Source: Arthrobacter sp. 18067
GTDB lineage: Bacteria > Actinomycetota > Actinomycetes > Actinomycetales > Micrococcaceae
DNA: 64,000 nucleotides
Reading direction: 5' to 3'
Assembly: GCF_902706295.1 (NCBI RefSeq)
Contig: NZ_CACSJJ010000006.1
Location: 62,001 to 126,000 of the forward strand
Shown here: one piece after another, positions 33,659-42,869 of the stretch
Layout: every line of letters starts with the position of its first letter
Position numbering within the stretch: position 1 is the stretch's first letter
Translations under genes and position numbers: made by a program
The notes under the pieces: generated by a model
Told to the model about the DNA's origin: nothing
What the model saw: only the letters and a program-made list of their open reading frames with translations
Databases searched by the model: none

Positions 33659-34962
33659 GCAGCGTCAACACTGCCGTCCAGCTGATCACTCGCGAAGAAG
33701 CCGAGAAGGGCCTCTCCCGCGCAGGGTCCACGTGCAGCCCGGCCCTGGCCAAGGGCCCATGGGAGTACGACCTCGCCGAGGCCGTTGCCGGTGCACCTGC
33801 CTACGGGCCGGGGGCATCCAGCGCTGATGTCGCACCCATAGCCACTCCTCGCCAGGGCCAGTTGCCTGAGAAGTACAAAAAGGCCAGCGACGCCGAACTC
33901 GATTCCCGCATTCGGGCAGCCAAAGCGACGCTCGGGGACCGCGCCGTCATCCTGGGGCACTTCTACCAGCGCGACGAAGTCATCCAGTACGCGGACTTCG
34001 TGGGTGATTCCTTTCAGCTGGCCAACGCGGCCCTGACCAAGCCGGACGCCGAAGCGATCATCTTCTGCGGCGTCCATTTCATGGCAGAAACCGCCGATAT
34101 CCTCTCCACCCCGGAGCAAGCAGTCATCCTGCCCAACCTTGCCGCCGGTTGCTCCATGGCAGATATGGCAGACGAAGACTCCGTGGAAGAGTGCTGGGAG
34201 CAGCTCGAGGAGATCTTCGGCACCGAACCGGACGCCAGTGGCCGCGTACCGGTCATCCCTGTCACCTACATGAACTCGTCTGCCGCGCTCAAGGCTTTCT
34301 GCGGCCGAAACGGCGGCATTGTCTGCACCTCGTCCAACGCAAAGGTGGTCCTGGAATGGGCCTTCGAACGTGGCCAGCGTGTTCTGTTCTTCCCCGATCA
34401 GCACCTGGGCCGGAACACCGCCAAAGCACTCGGCGTTCCGCTGGAACAGATGCCCATGTGGAACCCGCGCAAGGAACTGGGCGGCAACGACGAACAGCAA
34501 CTGCTCGACTCCCGGGTGATCCTGTGGCACGGCTTCTGCTCGGTCCACAAGCGCTTCAACGTAGGCCAGATCGAGAAAGCCCGCCAGGACTTCCCGGGCG
34601 TCAACGTGATCGTCCACCCCGAATGCCCCATGGAGGTAGTGGACGCTGCTGACTCTGCCGGGTCCACCGACTTCATCAAAAAGGCGATCGCGGCCGCCAC
34701 CGAACCCACCACGTTCGCCATCGGCACCGAGATCAACATGGTGAACCGTCTGGCCGCCGAAAACCCGCAGCACACCATCTTCTGCCTTGATCCCGTCATC
34801 TGCCCGTGCTCCACCATGTACCGCATCCACCCCGGATACCTCGCCTGGGTCCTGGAGGAACTCGTGGAAGGACGCGTCGTCAACCGCATCACCGTGGATG
34901 ACTCCGTGCAGGACAACGCCAAGATTGCGCTGGAGCGCATGCTGGCAGCCAAACCGGCCTAA
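33655..34962 (+). CDS. nadA: Quinolinate synthase
   Basis: A 435-residue Fe-S enzyme that condenses iminoaspartate with dihydroxyacetone phosphate to quinolinate. Signature stretches are AVILGHFYQRDEVIQYADFV, GDSFQLANAA, GVHFMAETADIL, and the three cluster cysteines in AGCSMAD, HPECPMEV and CPCSTMYRI. An N-terminal extension of about 75 residues precedes the core, common in actinobacterial NadA. The ATG overlaps the nrtR stop. nadB starts 43 bases downstream. Confidence 0.95.
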   Translation: MSSVNTAVQLITREEAEKGLSRAGSTCSPALAKGPWEYDLAEAVAGAPAYGPGASSADVAPIATPRQGQLPEKYKKASDAELDSRIRAAKATLGDRAVILGHFYQRDEVIQYADFVGDSFQLANAALTKPDAEAIIFCGVHFMAETADILSTPEQAVILPNLAAGCSMADMADEDSVEECWEQLEEIFGTEPDASGRVPVIPVTYMNSSAALKAFCGRNGGIVCTSSNAKVVLEWAFERGQRVLFFPDQHLGRNTAKALGVPLEQMPMWNPRKELGGNDEQQLLDSRVILWHGFCSVHKRFNVGQIEKARQDFPGVNVIVHPECPMEVVDAADSAGSTDFIKKAIAAATEPTTFAIGTEINMVNRLAAENPQHTIFCLDPVICPCSTMYRIHPGYLAWVLEELVEGRVVNRITVDDSVQDNAKIALERMLAAKPA

Positions 34963-35005
34963 CCAAACCGGCACATCACAGCGGACTAGCCGAATCGAGC
35001 GTCAC

Positions 35006-36760
35006 ATGACTACAGCGAGCGTTGCTGGAGGGCCTGCCCCCAAACGGCTGATCGTCGTCGGAAGCGGGATCGCGGGACTTTACTCTGCGCTTCTTGCCGC
35101 GGAAGCGGGCGCGGAAGTTGTGCTGCTGACCAAGGGTGCGCTCGCGGACAGCAACACCTACTACGCCCAGGGCGGCATTTCGGCCGTCCTGGAGGAGCCG
35201 GCACCCGGTGACACGGTGGCTGCACACATCGCGGACACCCTCAAAGCCGGCGCGGGCCACTGCAATGAAGAAGCAGTACGGGTATTGTGCACGGAAGCGC
35301 GGTTGGACATCGCCGGGCTGGGGCGGTTCGGCGTCCGGTTCGACCTTGACGACGACGGCGACCCCGCCTTGGGTCTCGAGGCCGCACACTCTGCCCCGCG
35401 AATTCTGCACGCCGGCGGCGACGCTACCGGCGCCGGGGTGGCGGCTGCGCTGATCAGGACAGTCCTGGACTTCCAGGCGGCAGGCAAGATCCAGGTCATC
35501 GGACACGCCCAAGTGACATCGCTTTCGCTGGGCGGACAGCAAGGTGGCCGCGTGGTGGGAGCGAATTTCCTCCACGACGGACGCCACCGCGGCGTCCACG
35601 GCGACTCAGTCCTGCTCGCTACAGGGGGAGCGGGGCAGCTTTTCGCCCAAACCACCAACCCTGCAGTGGCCACAGCGGATGGCCTGGCGCTCGCGTGGCG
35701 CGTCGGAGCCGCCGTTGCAGACCTTGAGTTTTTTCAGTTCCACCCAACCTGCATGGTTCTTGCTGCCGACGCCCGGGAGGCTGAAGGCAATAATGACCCC
35801 CTCCTGATCTCCGAGGCCGTCCGCGGTGAAGGTGCCATCCTCCTGGACGCCAACGGGCATCGCTTCATGCCCGACTACCACCCTGATGCAGAACTGGCGC
35901 CCAGGGACGTCGTCTCCCGCAGCATCGCCCTGCACCTTGCGCAACTCGGCGACCCCAACGGCCACGTGTTCCTCGACGCCACCGTCATCGAAGGACAACG
36001 CGGCCAGGGGTTCCTGGAAAAGCGGTTCCCGACCCTCAGTAAGCGCACACGACAGGCCGGAGTCGACTGGACCCGGGAACTCGTCCCTGTGGCGCCCGCG
36101 GCGCACTACTGGATGGGCGGCGTCGTCACCGATCTCTACGGCCGGACGTCCGTTCCTGGACTGTTGGCCGCTGGCGAAGTTGCTTGTACGGGTGTGCAGG
36201 GGGCCAATCGGCTGGCCAGTAACTCCCTGCTTGAAGGACTCGTGTTCGGGCGGCGTGCTGTTGACGCGTTCCTTGGTTCGACAGGCGGCGCCGCAGGTCC
36301 TTTGGCACCTGCGCTGTCGGGGCCTCCGGTGCCGCTGGATGATGTGGGCGATGACCTGCCGGCTCCCGTTTCGTGGGAGTTTGAGTCTTTGCCGGGGCCG
36401 GGTACTCGTGAGGCATCGTTTGCGCAGGCGGGGGTGTTTTCGCGGTGGGCTCTGCGACGTTTGATGACAGCGAAGTCAGGGGTTTTGCGTGATGGCGTTC
36501 TTCTCCGTGAAGCCGGAGTGACGTTGGCAGCCTGGGCGGGCGATGTTCTGCCTTTGAATGTTCCTGATTCCCTTGACGTTCGGGAGCATGAGGATTCCAA
36601 TTTGTTGCTGGCGGCGCAACTGCTCGTTCATGCGGCGCGGGAACGGCGGACGTCACTGGGGGCGCATTACCGCAGCGACAGCGAGGCGGAACCAGCCGCC
36701 GTCGACGATTTTGACAAGCGTTACACCCTGAGCCGGAAAGCGAGCCTCGTCCATGACTAA
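35006..36760 (+). CDS. nadB: L-aspartate oxidase
   Basis: A 584-residue flavoenzyme that oxidises L-aspartate to iminoaspartate for NadA. FAD-binding motif VVGSGIAGLYSALLAAEAGA near the N-terminus, LTKGALADSNTYYAQGGISA, AVRGEGAILLDANGHRFMPD, HYWMGGVVTDLYGRTSVPGL and GVQGANRLASNSLLEGLVFG are all typical. The ATG at 35006 starts right before the flavin domain; the long frame from 34787 overlaps nadA and is rejected. It overlaps nadC by eight bases. Third gene of the operon. Confidence 0.94.
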   Translation: MTTASVAGGPAPKRLIVVGSGIAGLYSALLAAEAGAEVVLLTKGALADSNTYYAQGGISAVLEEPAPGDTVAAHIADTLKAGAGHCNEEAVRVLCTEARLDIAGLGRFGVRFDLDDDGDPALGLEAAHSAPRILHAGGDATGAGVAAALIRTVLDFQAAGKIQVIGHAQVTSLSLGGQQGGRVVGANFLHDGRHRGVHGDSVLLATGGAGQLFAQTTNPAVATADGLALAWRVGAAVADLEFFQFHPTCMVLAADAREAEGNNDPLLISEAVRGEGAILLDANGHRFMPDYHPDAELAPRDVVSRSIALHLAQLGDPNGHVFLDATVIEGQRGQGFLEKRFPTLSKRTRQAGVDWTRELVPVAPAAHYWMGGVVTDLYGRTSVPGLLAAGEVACTGVQGANRLASNSLLEGLVFGRRAVDAFLGSTGGAAGPLAPALSGPPVPLDDVGDDLPAPVSWEFESLPGPGTREASFAQAGVFSRWALRRLMTAKSGVLRDGVLLREAGVTLAAWAGDVLPLNVPDSLDVREHEDSNLLLAAQLLVHAARERRTSLGAHYRSDSEAEPAAVDDFDKRYTLSRKASLVHD

Positions 36761-37631
36761 CCTGACCCTCCCCGCAGCCCCTGTCCGGGACATCCTGGAA
36801 AGGGCATTCGCGGAGGACGCACCAAGCGGCGACATCACCTCGCAACTGCTGATCCCCGCCGATGCCCGGGCAACCGCCGTGCTGAATGCGCGTGTCGCCG
36901 GCGTCTTCAGCGGCGGTACCGTGTTCCGCGACGCCATGAAGCTGGTGGACCCGGACACCGAGGTGGAACTGCTCCTCGCAGACGGCGAAGCGTTCGACGC
37001 CGGAACCCACCTCGCGCGGGTCAGCGGAAGGGCGAGGTCGGTGTTGCTCGCCGAAAGGGTCGGCCTTAACCTGGTGCAACGGATGAGCGCCATCGCCACC
37101 AAGACCGCCGAATTCGTGAGGCTCGTCGAGGGAACCCGCGCGCGGATCACCGACACCCGGAAGACCACACCCGGCCTGCGTGTGCTTGAGCGTTACGCAG
37201 TGCGCTGCGGTGGGGGAGCGAACCACCGCTACAGCCTCTCCGATGCCGTGCTGGCCAAGGACAACCACCTGGCTGTCATGACCGGGGGCGACCCCAGCAA
37301 GCTGACCGGGCTGCTGATTGCCGCCAAGGCCCAGCTTGGCCACACCACACACTTCGAAGTTGAAGTGGATAAGGCCGAGCAGATCGAACCCGTGCTGGCG
37401 GCAGGCGTTGACACCATCATGCTGGACAACTTCTCCATCGACGAGCTCCGGGCAGGGGTCAAGCAGGTAGACGGGCGGGCCATCATCGAAGCCAGCGGCA
37501 ACGTCAACATCAACACCGTCACGGAAATCGCCGCGGCCGGTGTGGATGTCATCTCCATCGGGGGCCTGACCCACAGCGTGAGCGCGCTGGACCTTGGCCT
37601 CGACATCGAACTCACCACAAGCCAGGGCTGA
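36753..37631 (+). CDS. nadC: Nicotinate-nucleotide pyrophosphorylase (carboxylating)
   Basis: A 292-residue enzyme that turns quinolinate and PRPP into nicotinate mononucleotide. The conserved blocks DAPSGDITSQLLIP, LNLVQRMSAIATKTAEFV, ITDTRKTTPGLRVLERYAVR, CGGGANHRYSLSDAVLAKDN and IIEASGNVNINTVTEIA are present. The ATG overlaps the nadB stop by eight bases, and the cysteine desulfurase gene follows 14 bases after the stop. With nadA and nadB it completes de novo synthesis from aspartate. Confidence 0.95.
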   Translation: MTNLTLPAAPVRDILERAFAEDAPSGDITSQLLIPADARATAVLNARVAGVFSGGTVFRDAMKLVDPDTEVELLLADGEAFDAGTHLARVSGRARSVLLAERVGLNLVQRMSAIATKTAEFVRLVEGTRARITDTRKTTPGLRVLERYAVRCGGGANHRYSLSDAVLAKDNHLAVMTGGDPSKLTGLLIAAKAQLGHTTHFEVEVDKAEQIEPVLAAGVDTIMLDNFSIDELRAGVKQVDGRAIIEASGNVNINTVTEIAAAGVDVISIGGLTHSVSALDLGLDIELTTSQG

Positions 37632-37645
37632 AGGCCACGCACACC

Positions 37646-38812
37646 ATGATCTTCCTCGACGCCGCCGCTACTACTCCGGTCCGCCGCGAGGCCCTTGAGG
37701 CGATGTGGCCGTACCTGAGCGGTGAGTTCGGCAATCCTTCCAGCCACCACACCCTCGGCGAAGCGGCAGCAGCTGCGCTCGCAGGGGCGCGTTCCGGCGT
37801 CGCGAAGGTCCTCAACTGCCGTGCAGGCGAGGTGACCTTCACCTCTGGGGGCACGGAAGCGGACAATCTTGCCGTCAAAGGCATTGCACTGGCCCGGCGG
37901 GCAGCTGACCCCTCGTTGAACCGAGTGGTGATCAGCGCCATCGAACATCCGGCGGTGGAGGAATCGGCGAGGTACCTCGAACGTGTGCACGGCTTCGCTG
38001 TGGACGTGCTGCCGGTGGATCGGGAGGGCTTGCTTTCGGTGGATGCCTTGCGGACGGTGATAGGGCCAGAAACCGCCTTGGTGAGCATCATGTATGCGAA
38101 CAACGAGATCGGAACCGTCCAGCCAATCGCATCCCTGGCGTCCGTGGCGCGGGAACACGGCGTCCCGTTCCACACGGATGCTGTGCAGGCTGCCGGGTGG
38201 TTGCCTCTGGACGTCAAGGCGCTCGGAGTGGATGCGCTGAGCATTTCCGGACACAAACTTGGTGCGCCCAAGGGATCCGGTGTCCTGTTCACCAAGGGCC
38301 GGCTTCGCGTGGAGCCCCTGGTCCACGGTGGAGGGCAGGAGCGGGGAAAGCGTTCGGGGACTGAGAACGTGGCCGGTGCTGTGGCGCTGTCCACGGCGCT
38401 GGGCTTGTCCCACGCTGAGCAGCCGGAGCAGGCAGCACGGGTTTCGGGCTTGAGGGACCAGTTCATCGACCGTGTCCTCGCCGGCGTACCGAATGCCTTG
38501 GTCACAGGTCACCGGCAACAGCGTCTGCCATCGGTTGCGTCGTTCTGCTTTCCGGGCACCAGCGGCGAATCGGTGTTGCTAGAGCTGGAGCGGCTGGGCG
38601 TGGTGTGTTCGAGTGGTTCCGCCTGCGCCGCAGGATCCGACGCGCCCTCGCCAGTGCTGGTGGCACTTGGCATCGCCCCTGAAACGGCCCAGACGGCTGT
38701 CCGCTTCAGCTTCACCTCAACTGTCACCGACGCCGACCTGGAGCAGGCTGCCTCCGCCGTGGAAACCGCCGTCGGACGCGTCCGGAATCTGGCGTCCCCG
38801 CAATCGGGTTAG
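37646..38812 (+). CDS. Cysteine desulfurase (NifS/IscS-like)
   Basis: A 388-residue PLP enzyme. It shows FLDAAATTPVRREALEAM, TSGGTEADNLAVKG, the PLP lysine in SISGHKLGAPKGSGV, and the catalytic cysteine in CSSGSACAAGSDAP. It releases sulfur from cysteine for Fe-S cluster assembly. As the last gene of the nad operon it probably serves the NadA cluster, as the NifS-like gene beside nadB does in Bacillus subtilis. Its stop abuts the convergent GtrA gene without a gap. Confidence 0.9.
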   Translation: MIFLDAAATTPVRREALEAMWPYLSGEFGNPSSHHTLGEAAAAALAGARSGVAKVLNCRAGEVTFTSGGTEADNLAVKGIALARRAADPSLNRVVISAIEHPAVEESARYLERVHGFAVDVLPVDREGLLSVDALRTVIGPETALVSIMYANNEIGTVQPIASLASVAREHGVPFHTDAVQAAGWLPLDVKALGVDALSISGHKLGAPKGSGVLFTKGRLRVEPLVHGGGQERGKRSGTENVAGAVALSTALGLSHAEQPEQAARVSGLRDQFIDRVLAGVPNALVTGHRQQRLPSVASFCFPGTSGESVLLELERLGVVCSSGSACAAGSDAPSPVLVALGIAPETAQTAVRFSFTSTVTDADLEQAASAVETAVGRVRNLASPQSG

Positions 38813-39298
38813 TTACACGTGCCGTGCACGCCGGAAGATCCAGTGCCGCAGCAGGGTAAACCGGACTGCAGTGGCGACGAACCCGGACAACGTGGTGGTC
38901 CACAGCTCCTCGGAGACAGTAGCGTCCGGACGGAAGAGATGCAGTACCCCGAGGCTGCCCCCGGTAATCACCAAGGCAATGGCGATCACAATGACCCCAC
39001 TCAGGTGATCCTGAGTGCGCTTCTTCTTACCGGTGATTTTGAAGGTCAAGCGGCGGTTCAGCGCCGTGTTCATCAACGACGTCAGAATCAGCGCCACGGC
39101 ATTCGCCAGCTGGGGATCAATCCAAGGACGCAGCAACGCATAGATGGCCAGGGAACTCGCAGTACACACAATTCCAACGCCGGTAAAGCGGATCAGTTGC
39201 CGCACCACCGGGTACTTGAGGACTCCGCGGTGCCGTCTGCGCGATGGCTTATGTGGGGGAGACGGCCGTAGCTCAGTGGCATCCGCGGCTGTCTCCAT
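38813..39298 (-). CDS. GtrA-family membrane protein
   Basis: A 161-residue protein with a basic N-terminal tail (PSPPHKPSRRRHRGV) and four helices: QLIRFTGVGIVCTASSLAIY, NAVALILTSLMNTALNRRLTF (containing the family's central motif), GVIVIAIALVITGGSLGVL and LSGFVATAVRFTLLRHWIF. GtrA proteins are thought to help flip or export polyprenyl-linked sugars in cell-surface polysaccharide synthesis. No glycosyltransferase partner is adjacent. ATG at 39298; ribosome binding site weak. Confidence 0.82.
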   Translation of the reverse strand: METAADATELRPSPPHKPSRRRHRGVLKYPVVRQLIRFTGVGIVCTASSLAIYALLRPWIDPQLANAVALILTSLMNTALNRRLTFKITGKKKRTQDHLSGVIVIAIALVITGGSLGVLHLFRPDATVSEELWTTTLSGFVATAVRFTLLRHWIFRRARHV

Positions 39299-39315
39299 GG
39301 GTTAAGCCTGACACA

Positions 39316-40164
39316 CTATGCCGGCGCGACCTCCCAGGAAGCGCTCGTAACGGGGTTCCGGAGCTCACCGATTCCTTCAACCCGGCACACCACAGTGTCT
39401 CCGGGGTGGATGCGGGCGCACTCGGCGGGGAAACCTGTGAGCACCAGATCGCCGGGTTGGAGTGTCATGAACGAGGTCAGGTACACCATGATTTCGTCCA
39501 CTTTCCAGCCCAGGTCCGCTGAACTGGCGGTCTTCAGTTCGGTACCGTTGTGGACTATTCCTATCTCCAGGTTGGCGTCATCCAGGTCTGTGACCATCCA
39601 CGGACCCGCGGGAGTGAAGGTGTCCTGGCTTTTAGCGCTGATCCAGAGTTCGTCCGTCTTTTGAAGGTCCCTCGCCGAGACGTCGTTGCCGATCGTGTAG
39701 CCAAGGATTGCCGAACGTGCCGTTTCGAGCGTCAAGCCGCGCGCAGTACTGCCGACGACGACGGTCAGTTCGGCTTCCGGGTCCACATAACCAACGGTGG
39801 AGCCCAGCTGGATCGCCTCGCCCGGGCCGATGACGCTCGAGGCCGCTTTGTGGAAAGCCTGCGGCGGCAGGTCCCGGCCCGGCTGCCCGGTGTTGTGGGC
39901 CATGCCGAACACGTTGACGGGGACGGACGGGGCCAGGAAGGTGAAGGAGTCTTCGCTGGCTGCTGCGCCGGTCTCCCACCCGGGACGGGCGGGGCTGCTG
40001 GTGTTAGCCCGTGAAGACGGGAACGGAGAGTCGATGACGGTCCATTCCCTGCCCGCGCGCGTGTCGAAGTCTTCGGCATCATTGGCCACGAAGAATTGCT
40101 CGTCCGGTGACTGCGGTGAGATGGGTCGGACACGGGCGATGCGGAGGGGAAGGCGTGAAGTCAT
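39316..40164 (-). CDS. Fumarylacetoacetate hydrolase family protein
   Basis: A 282-residue member of the FAH family. The metal-binding and active-site blocks include FGMAHNTGQPGRDLPPQAFH, DPEAELTVVVGSTARGL, ILGYTIGNDVSARDLQK, DTFTPAGPWMVTDLD and QPGDLVLTGFPAECARIHPG. Such enzymes cleave C-C bonds or decarboxylate 2-oxo acids in aromatic degradation, or act as oxaloacetate decarboxylases. Transcribed leftwards, with the GtrA gene 17 bases downstream on the same strand. Substrate unknown. Confidence 0.86.
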   Translation of the reverse strand: MTSRLPLRIARVRPISPQSPDEQFFVANDAEDFDTRAGREWTVIDSPFPSSRANTSSPARPGWETGAAASEDSFTFLAPSVPVNVFGMAHNTGQPGRDLPPQAFHKAASSVIGPGEAIQLGSTVGYVDPEAELTVVVGSTARGLTLETARSAILGYTIGNDVSARDLQKTDELWISAKSQDTFTPAGPWMVTDLDDANLEIGIVHNGTELKTASSADLGWKVDEIMVYLTSFMTLQPGDLVLTGFPAECARIHPGDTVVCRVEGIGELRNPVTSASWEVAPA

Positions 40165-40262
40165 GATGACATCCTACGTCCTCGGGTGTGCCTGTTCTGC
40201 GTTGCAGGGCCCGCTTTACGCCCCGCGACCCTTCGAAGGCGCGCGGAGTGCGCCGCAACGCA

Positions 40263-40835
40263 TCAGGTGAGCGGCGCCGATCCGAAGGCCACGCTGAAGC
40301 GGTCGCACCAGAGGACAACAGAGGTCAACCCTTCGAGGTCGGTGCCGGCCGGGATCGCATAGTTGTGGTTGCCGTGCGTGGCTTTGATGGCACCAAGGTC
40401 CACATAGCGCCCCGAACGGTACTTGAACCAGTCGCCGCCGGCTTCCAAGCCGCTGAGCCAAACTTTGACGTCTGGCCCATCGCTGCTGGCCAGGTTATCG
40501 AGGCGCAGCAGATGGCTCCCGTCGGGGAGCATCAGCAACTGCGCGGTGCCGGTGGTTGCATGTTCCTGGGACTGGAACGTGCCTGAACTGAGAATCACCG
40601 GTGCTGTGAGGGCCGGCGCTGTGGTCGGCGGGGGATCGGCGGCTGCGGCTTCACCCTCACCAGCCGCACCCGCCGAGACTTCGGCGGCGGGCAGGGCTTC
40701 GTTCACGCTGCTGCTGGTGAACAATCGCCACGGCTGGAAGAGGGCAGCCCCTACCACCGCGGCGGAAAGGACCAGAACCGCAATCATCGCCGCCAGGGTC
40801 TTGTGGGTCCGGAACGAACTCCGCAATCGGTTCAT
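40263..40835 (-). CDS. DM13-domain membrane-anchored protein
   Basis: A 190-residue protein with an N-terminal membrane anchor (LAAMIAVLVLSAAVVGAALF), an Ala/Pro/Glu-rich linker (about residues 45-75) and a C-terminal DM13 domain: GTFQSQEHATTGTAQLLMLP, LRLDNLASSDGPDVKVWLSG, GNHNYAIPAGTDL and VVLWCDRFSVAFGSA. The cysteine in LWCDRF is the family's conserved residue. DM13 domains are proposed to take part in extracellular redox or electron transfer. Single gene, divergent from an ion-transporter gene. Confidence 0.8.
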   Translation of the reverse strand: MNRLRSSFRTHKTLAAMIAVLVLSAAVVGAALFQPWRLFTSSSVNEALPAAEVSAGAAGEGEAAAADPPPTTAPALTAPVILSSGTFQSQEHATTGTAQLLMLPDGSHLLRLDNLASSDGPDVKVWLSGLEAGGDWFKYRSGRYVDLGAIKATHGNHNYAIPAGTDLEGLTSVVLWCDRFSVAFGSAPLT

Positions 40836-40952
40836 GGTTCAAGGCTAGGCTTCCGGGCCCTGCTTCGGGGGCTTCATTGCTTACAGTACGATGACGCTGA
40901 TTCAGCCTGTGTCGCCGGAAGATACACAGGGACGGGGCTTAGAATCCGACTC

Positions 40953-42149
40953 ATGCGGCTGGCGATCATCGGATTGGTTCTCCTCGTGGCGGGTGGGGTA
41001 ACCGTCGCCACGGGTGTCCTGCCGTGGCAGGAAGTGGCGGTCCTGGGGGACCGGGTGGCACCCATCCTGACATTCGTGGTTGCCATGACCGTGGTGACGG
41101 AGCTCGTCAGCGAAGCCGGCGCGTTCCAGTGGATCGCGCGCCATTTGCGGGGGTGGGGCCGTGGGCGCAGCGTCCTGCTGTGGTTGCTTGTGGCACTGTT
41201 CGCCACCCTGAGCACCGTGTTCCTGTCATTGGATACAACGGCGGTGCTCCTGACCCCCGTGGTGGTCACGGTGGCCCGCCAAGCCGGACTGCCGGTCCTG
41301 CCCTTCGCGCTGACAACGGTGTGGCTGGCGAACACCGCCAGCCTGTTGCTCCCCATTTCCAACCTGACCAACCTTCTGGCGCAGCACAACCTGGGCGGCA
41401 TCAGCCCCGCACAGTTTGCCCAGCTGATGTGGGCACCGTCGCTGGCTGCAGTCCTTGTTCCGTTGGCCTTCATCGCACTGGTATTCCGGCGTGAACTTCG
41501 CAAGACCTATGCTCTCGATTCCGCCCGTCCCGTTCAAACACCCTCATCCACCGCAGCCTCCGACAAAGTCTTGCTCGTGGTCAGCGCCGTGGTCCTGGTG
41601 TTGCTGTTGCCGTCCCTGGTGTCCGGGGTTGCCATCTGGATTCCTGCCACCGCGGCTGCCCTCATCCTGGCGGGCGTGTTTGCCATCCGGCGCCCCAAGG
41701 TGCTCAAGGTGGCCCTGATTCCCTGGTCGTTGTTGCTCTTCACCTGTGGCCTTTTCCTGGTGGTTGAGGCCACCCAATACCTCGGCGCCTCGGTACTGCT
41801 GGGACAGGTAGCAGGCCAGGGAAGCGGGTTTGTTGAACTGCTCAGGCTGGCCATGACAGGCGCCCTCGGCTCCAACGTAGTCAACAACCTGCCCGCCTAC
41901 CTTCTGGCGGAACCCTTGGCCGGAAGTCCCGAGCGAATGGCCGCACTGCTGGTCGGTGTGAATGCGGGACCGCTGATCACGCCGTGGGCTTCCCTGGCCA
42001 CCCTGCTATGGCATGACCGATTGGTGCGGATGAACGTGCTGATCAAGTGGAAGGGTTATGCGGTGTTCGGCCTGGTCGTGGCACCCCTGACAATAGTGGC
42101 GGCCATCGCGGCGCTCGCAGCTGTTGGCCCCGGAGGTGTTTTTGGCTAG
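40953..42149 (+). CDS. SLC13/ArsB-type ion transporter
   Basis: A 398-residue membrane protein of the ion-transporter superfamily with about eleven helices. Repeated motifs are LSTVFLSLDTTAVLLTPVVV in the first half and MTGALGSNVVNNLPAYLLAE in the second, the two re-entrant NxxxN/D-type segments of the family. Arsenite, citrate or dicarboxylate transport are all possible. The ATG at 40953 starts at the first helix; the frame extending to 40803 overlaps the DM13 gene and has no homology. It converges with the DUF1684 gene, sharing CTAG at the stops. Confidence 0.8.
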   Translation: MRLAIIGLVLLVAGGVTVATGVLPWQEVAVLGDRVAPILTFVVAMTVVTELVSEAGAFQWIARHLRGWGRGRSVLLWLLVALFATLSTVFLSLDTTAVLLTPVVVTVARQAGLPVLPFALTTVWLANTASLLLPISNLTNLLAQHNLGGISPAQFAQLMWAPSLAAVLVPLAFIALVFRRELRKTYALDSARPVQTPSSTAASDKVLLVVSAVVLVLLLPSLVSGVAIWIPATAAALILAGVFAIRRPKVLKVALIPWSLLLFTCGLFLVVEATQYLGASVLLGQVAGQGSGFVELLRLAMTGALGSNVVNNLPAYLLAEPLAGSPERMAALLVGVNAGPLITPWASLATLLWHDRLVRMNVLIKWKGYAVFGLVVAPLTIVAAIAALAAVGPGGVFG

Positions 42150-42814
42150 CCCAAGTACAGTTCGCCTACGGGAATTTCCGTAGCCAGGCGGTTGTCCGGC
42201 CCGGCCAAGGGGCAGGCCCACGCTTCGTTGTAGGCGCAGGAGGGGTTGTAGGCAAAGTTGAAGTCGAGGATGAATTCCTGGTTTCCTGCAGTTCCCCTGG
42301 TTCCGTGGAAGGAGCCCTTGACGGTGTCCAGCAGGTAACGTCCGGCTCCGTAGCTACCGCCATCCTTCCCGGCCGTTGCGTCGCGGAAAGGTACGAAGAT
42401 CCCGCCGCCATAGCTCCGCAGTCTCCAGGCCGCCAGCGAGCCAAGACCGGGCAGCTCGAAAGTGCCGATGCGAACAAAAGGCACCACACCGTCAGTGCCG
42501 GTCTCAACGTTCATTTCCTGCCCGGCACCCTCCGGCGACAAGGCCGCGTGTCGGCGGAAAGCGGGATCATACCCGGCTGTGCGCAGACCTGAGAAGGAAG
42601 CCTTCATGTCCGCCGTCAGCGCCGATGCGGGATGGGTGGCGAACAGCAGGTCCCGCTCCTGGCGCCAGAAAACGTGCGCATCGAACGGATTGGTGGCTGC
42701 AAGCTGCCGCACCTTGTCGTAAAGAGCGAACGTCCGCAGGCGCCAGTCAGCTATATCAACCGCTGACATGGTGGGGATGTCGTCCTCGAAATAGTCCTGC
42801 TGATCGGGAGCCAT
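42146..42814 (-). CDS. DUF1684 protein
   Basis: A 222-residue soluble protein with the DUF1684 layout: WRLRTFALYDKVRQLAATNP, FWRQERDLLFATHPASAL, GGIFVPFRDATAGKDGGSYG, GRYLLDTVKGSFHG and FILDFNFAYNPSCAYNEAWA, ending CPLAGPDNRLATEIPVGELY. The conserved C-terminal Asn/Cys-rich stretch may bind metal, as in the related CREG-like or flavin families, but the function is unknown. The ATG at 42814 is chosen; the longer frame is antisense to a lipoprotein gene. Confidence 0.8.
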   Translation of the reverse strand: MAPDQQDYFEDDIPTMSAVDIADWRLRTFALYDKVRQLAATNPFDAHVFWRQERDLLFATHPASALTADMKASFSGLRTAGYDPAFRRHAALSPEGAGQEMNVETGTDGVVPFVRIGTFELPGLGSLAAWRLRSYGGGIFVPFRDATAGKDGGSYGAGRYLLDTVKGSFHGTRGTAGNQEFILDFNFAYNPSCAYNEAWACPLAGPDNRLATEIPVGELYLG

Positions 42815-42869
42815 ACCCCCCAGCCTAGTCCTGTGCGTGTCGCGGCACCGCCGCCGATAGGCTGTGGTC

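Noticed and set aside
40198..40262. TGCGTTGC and GCAACGCA inverted pair flanking the end of the DM13 gene
   Set aside because: The eight-base arms are 49 bases apart with no T run; it is too weak to call a terminator or operator.
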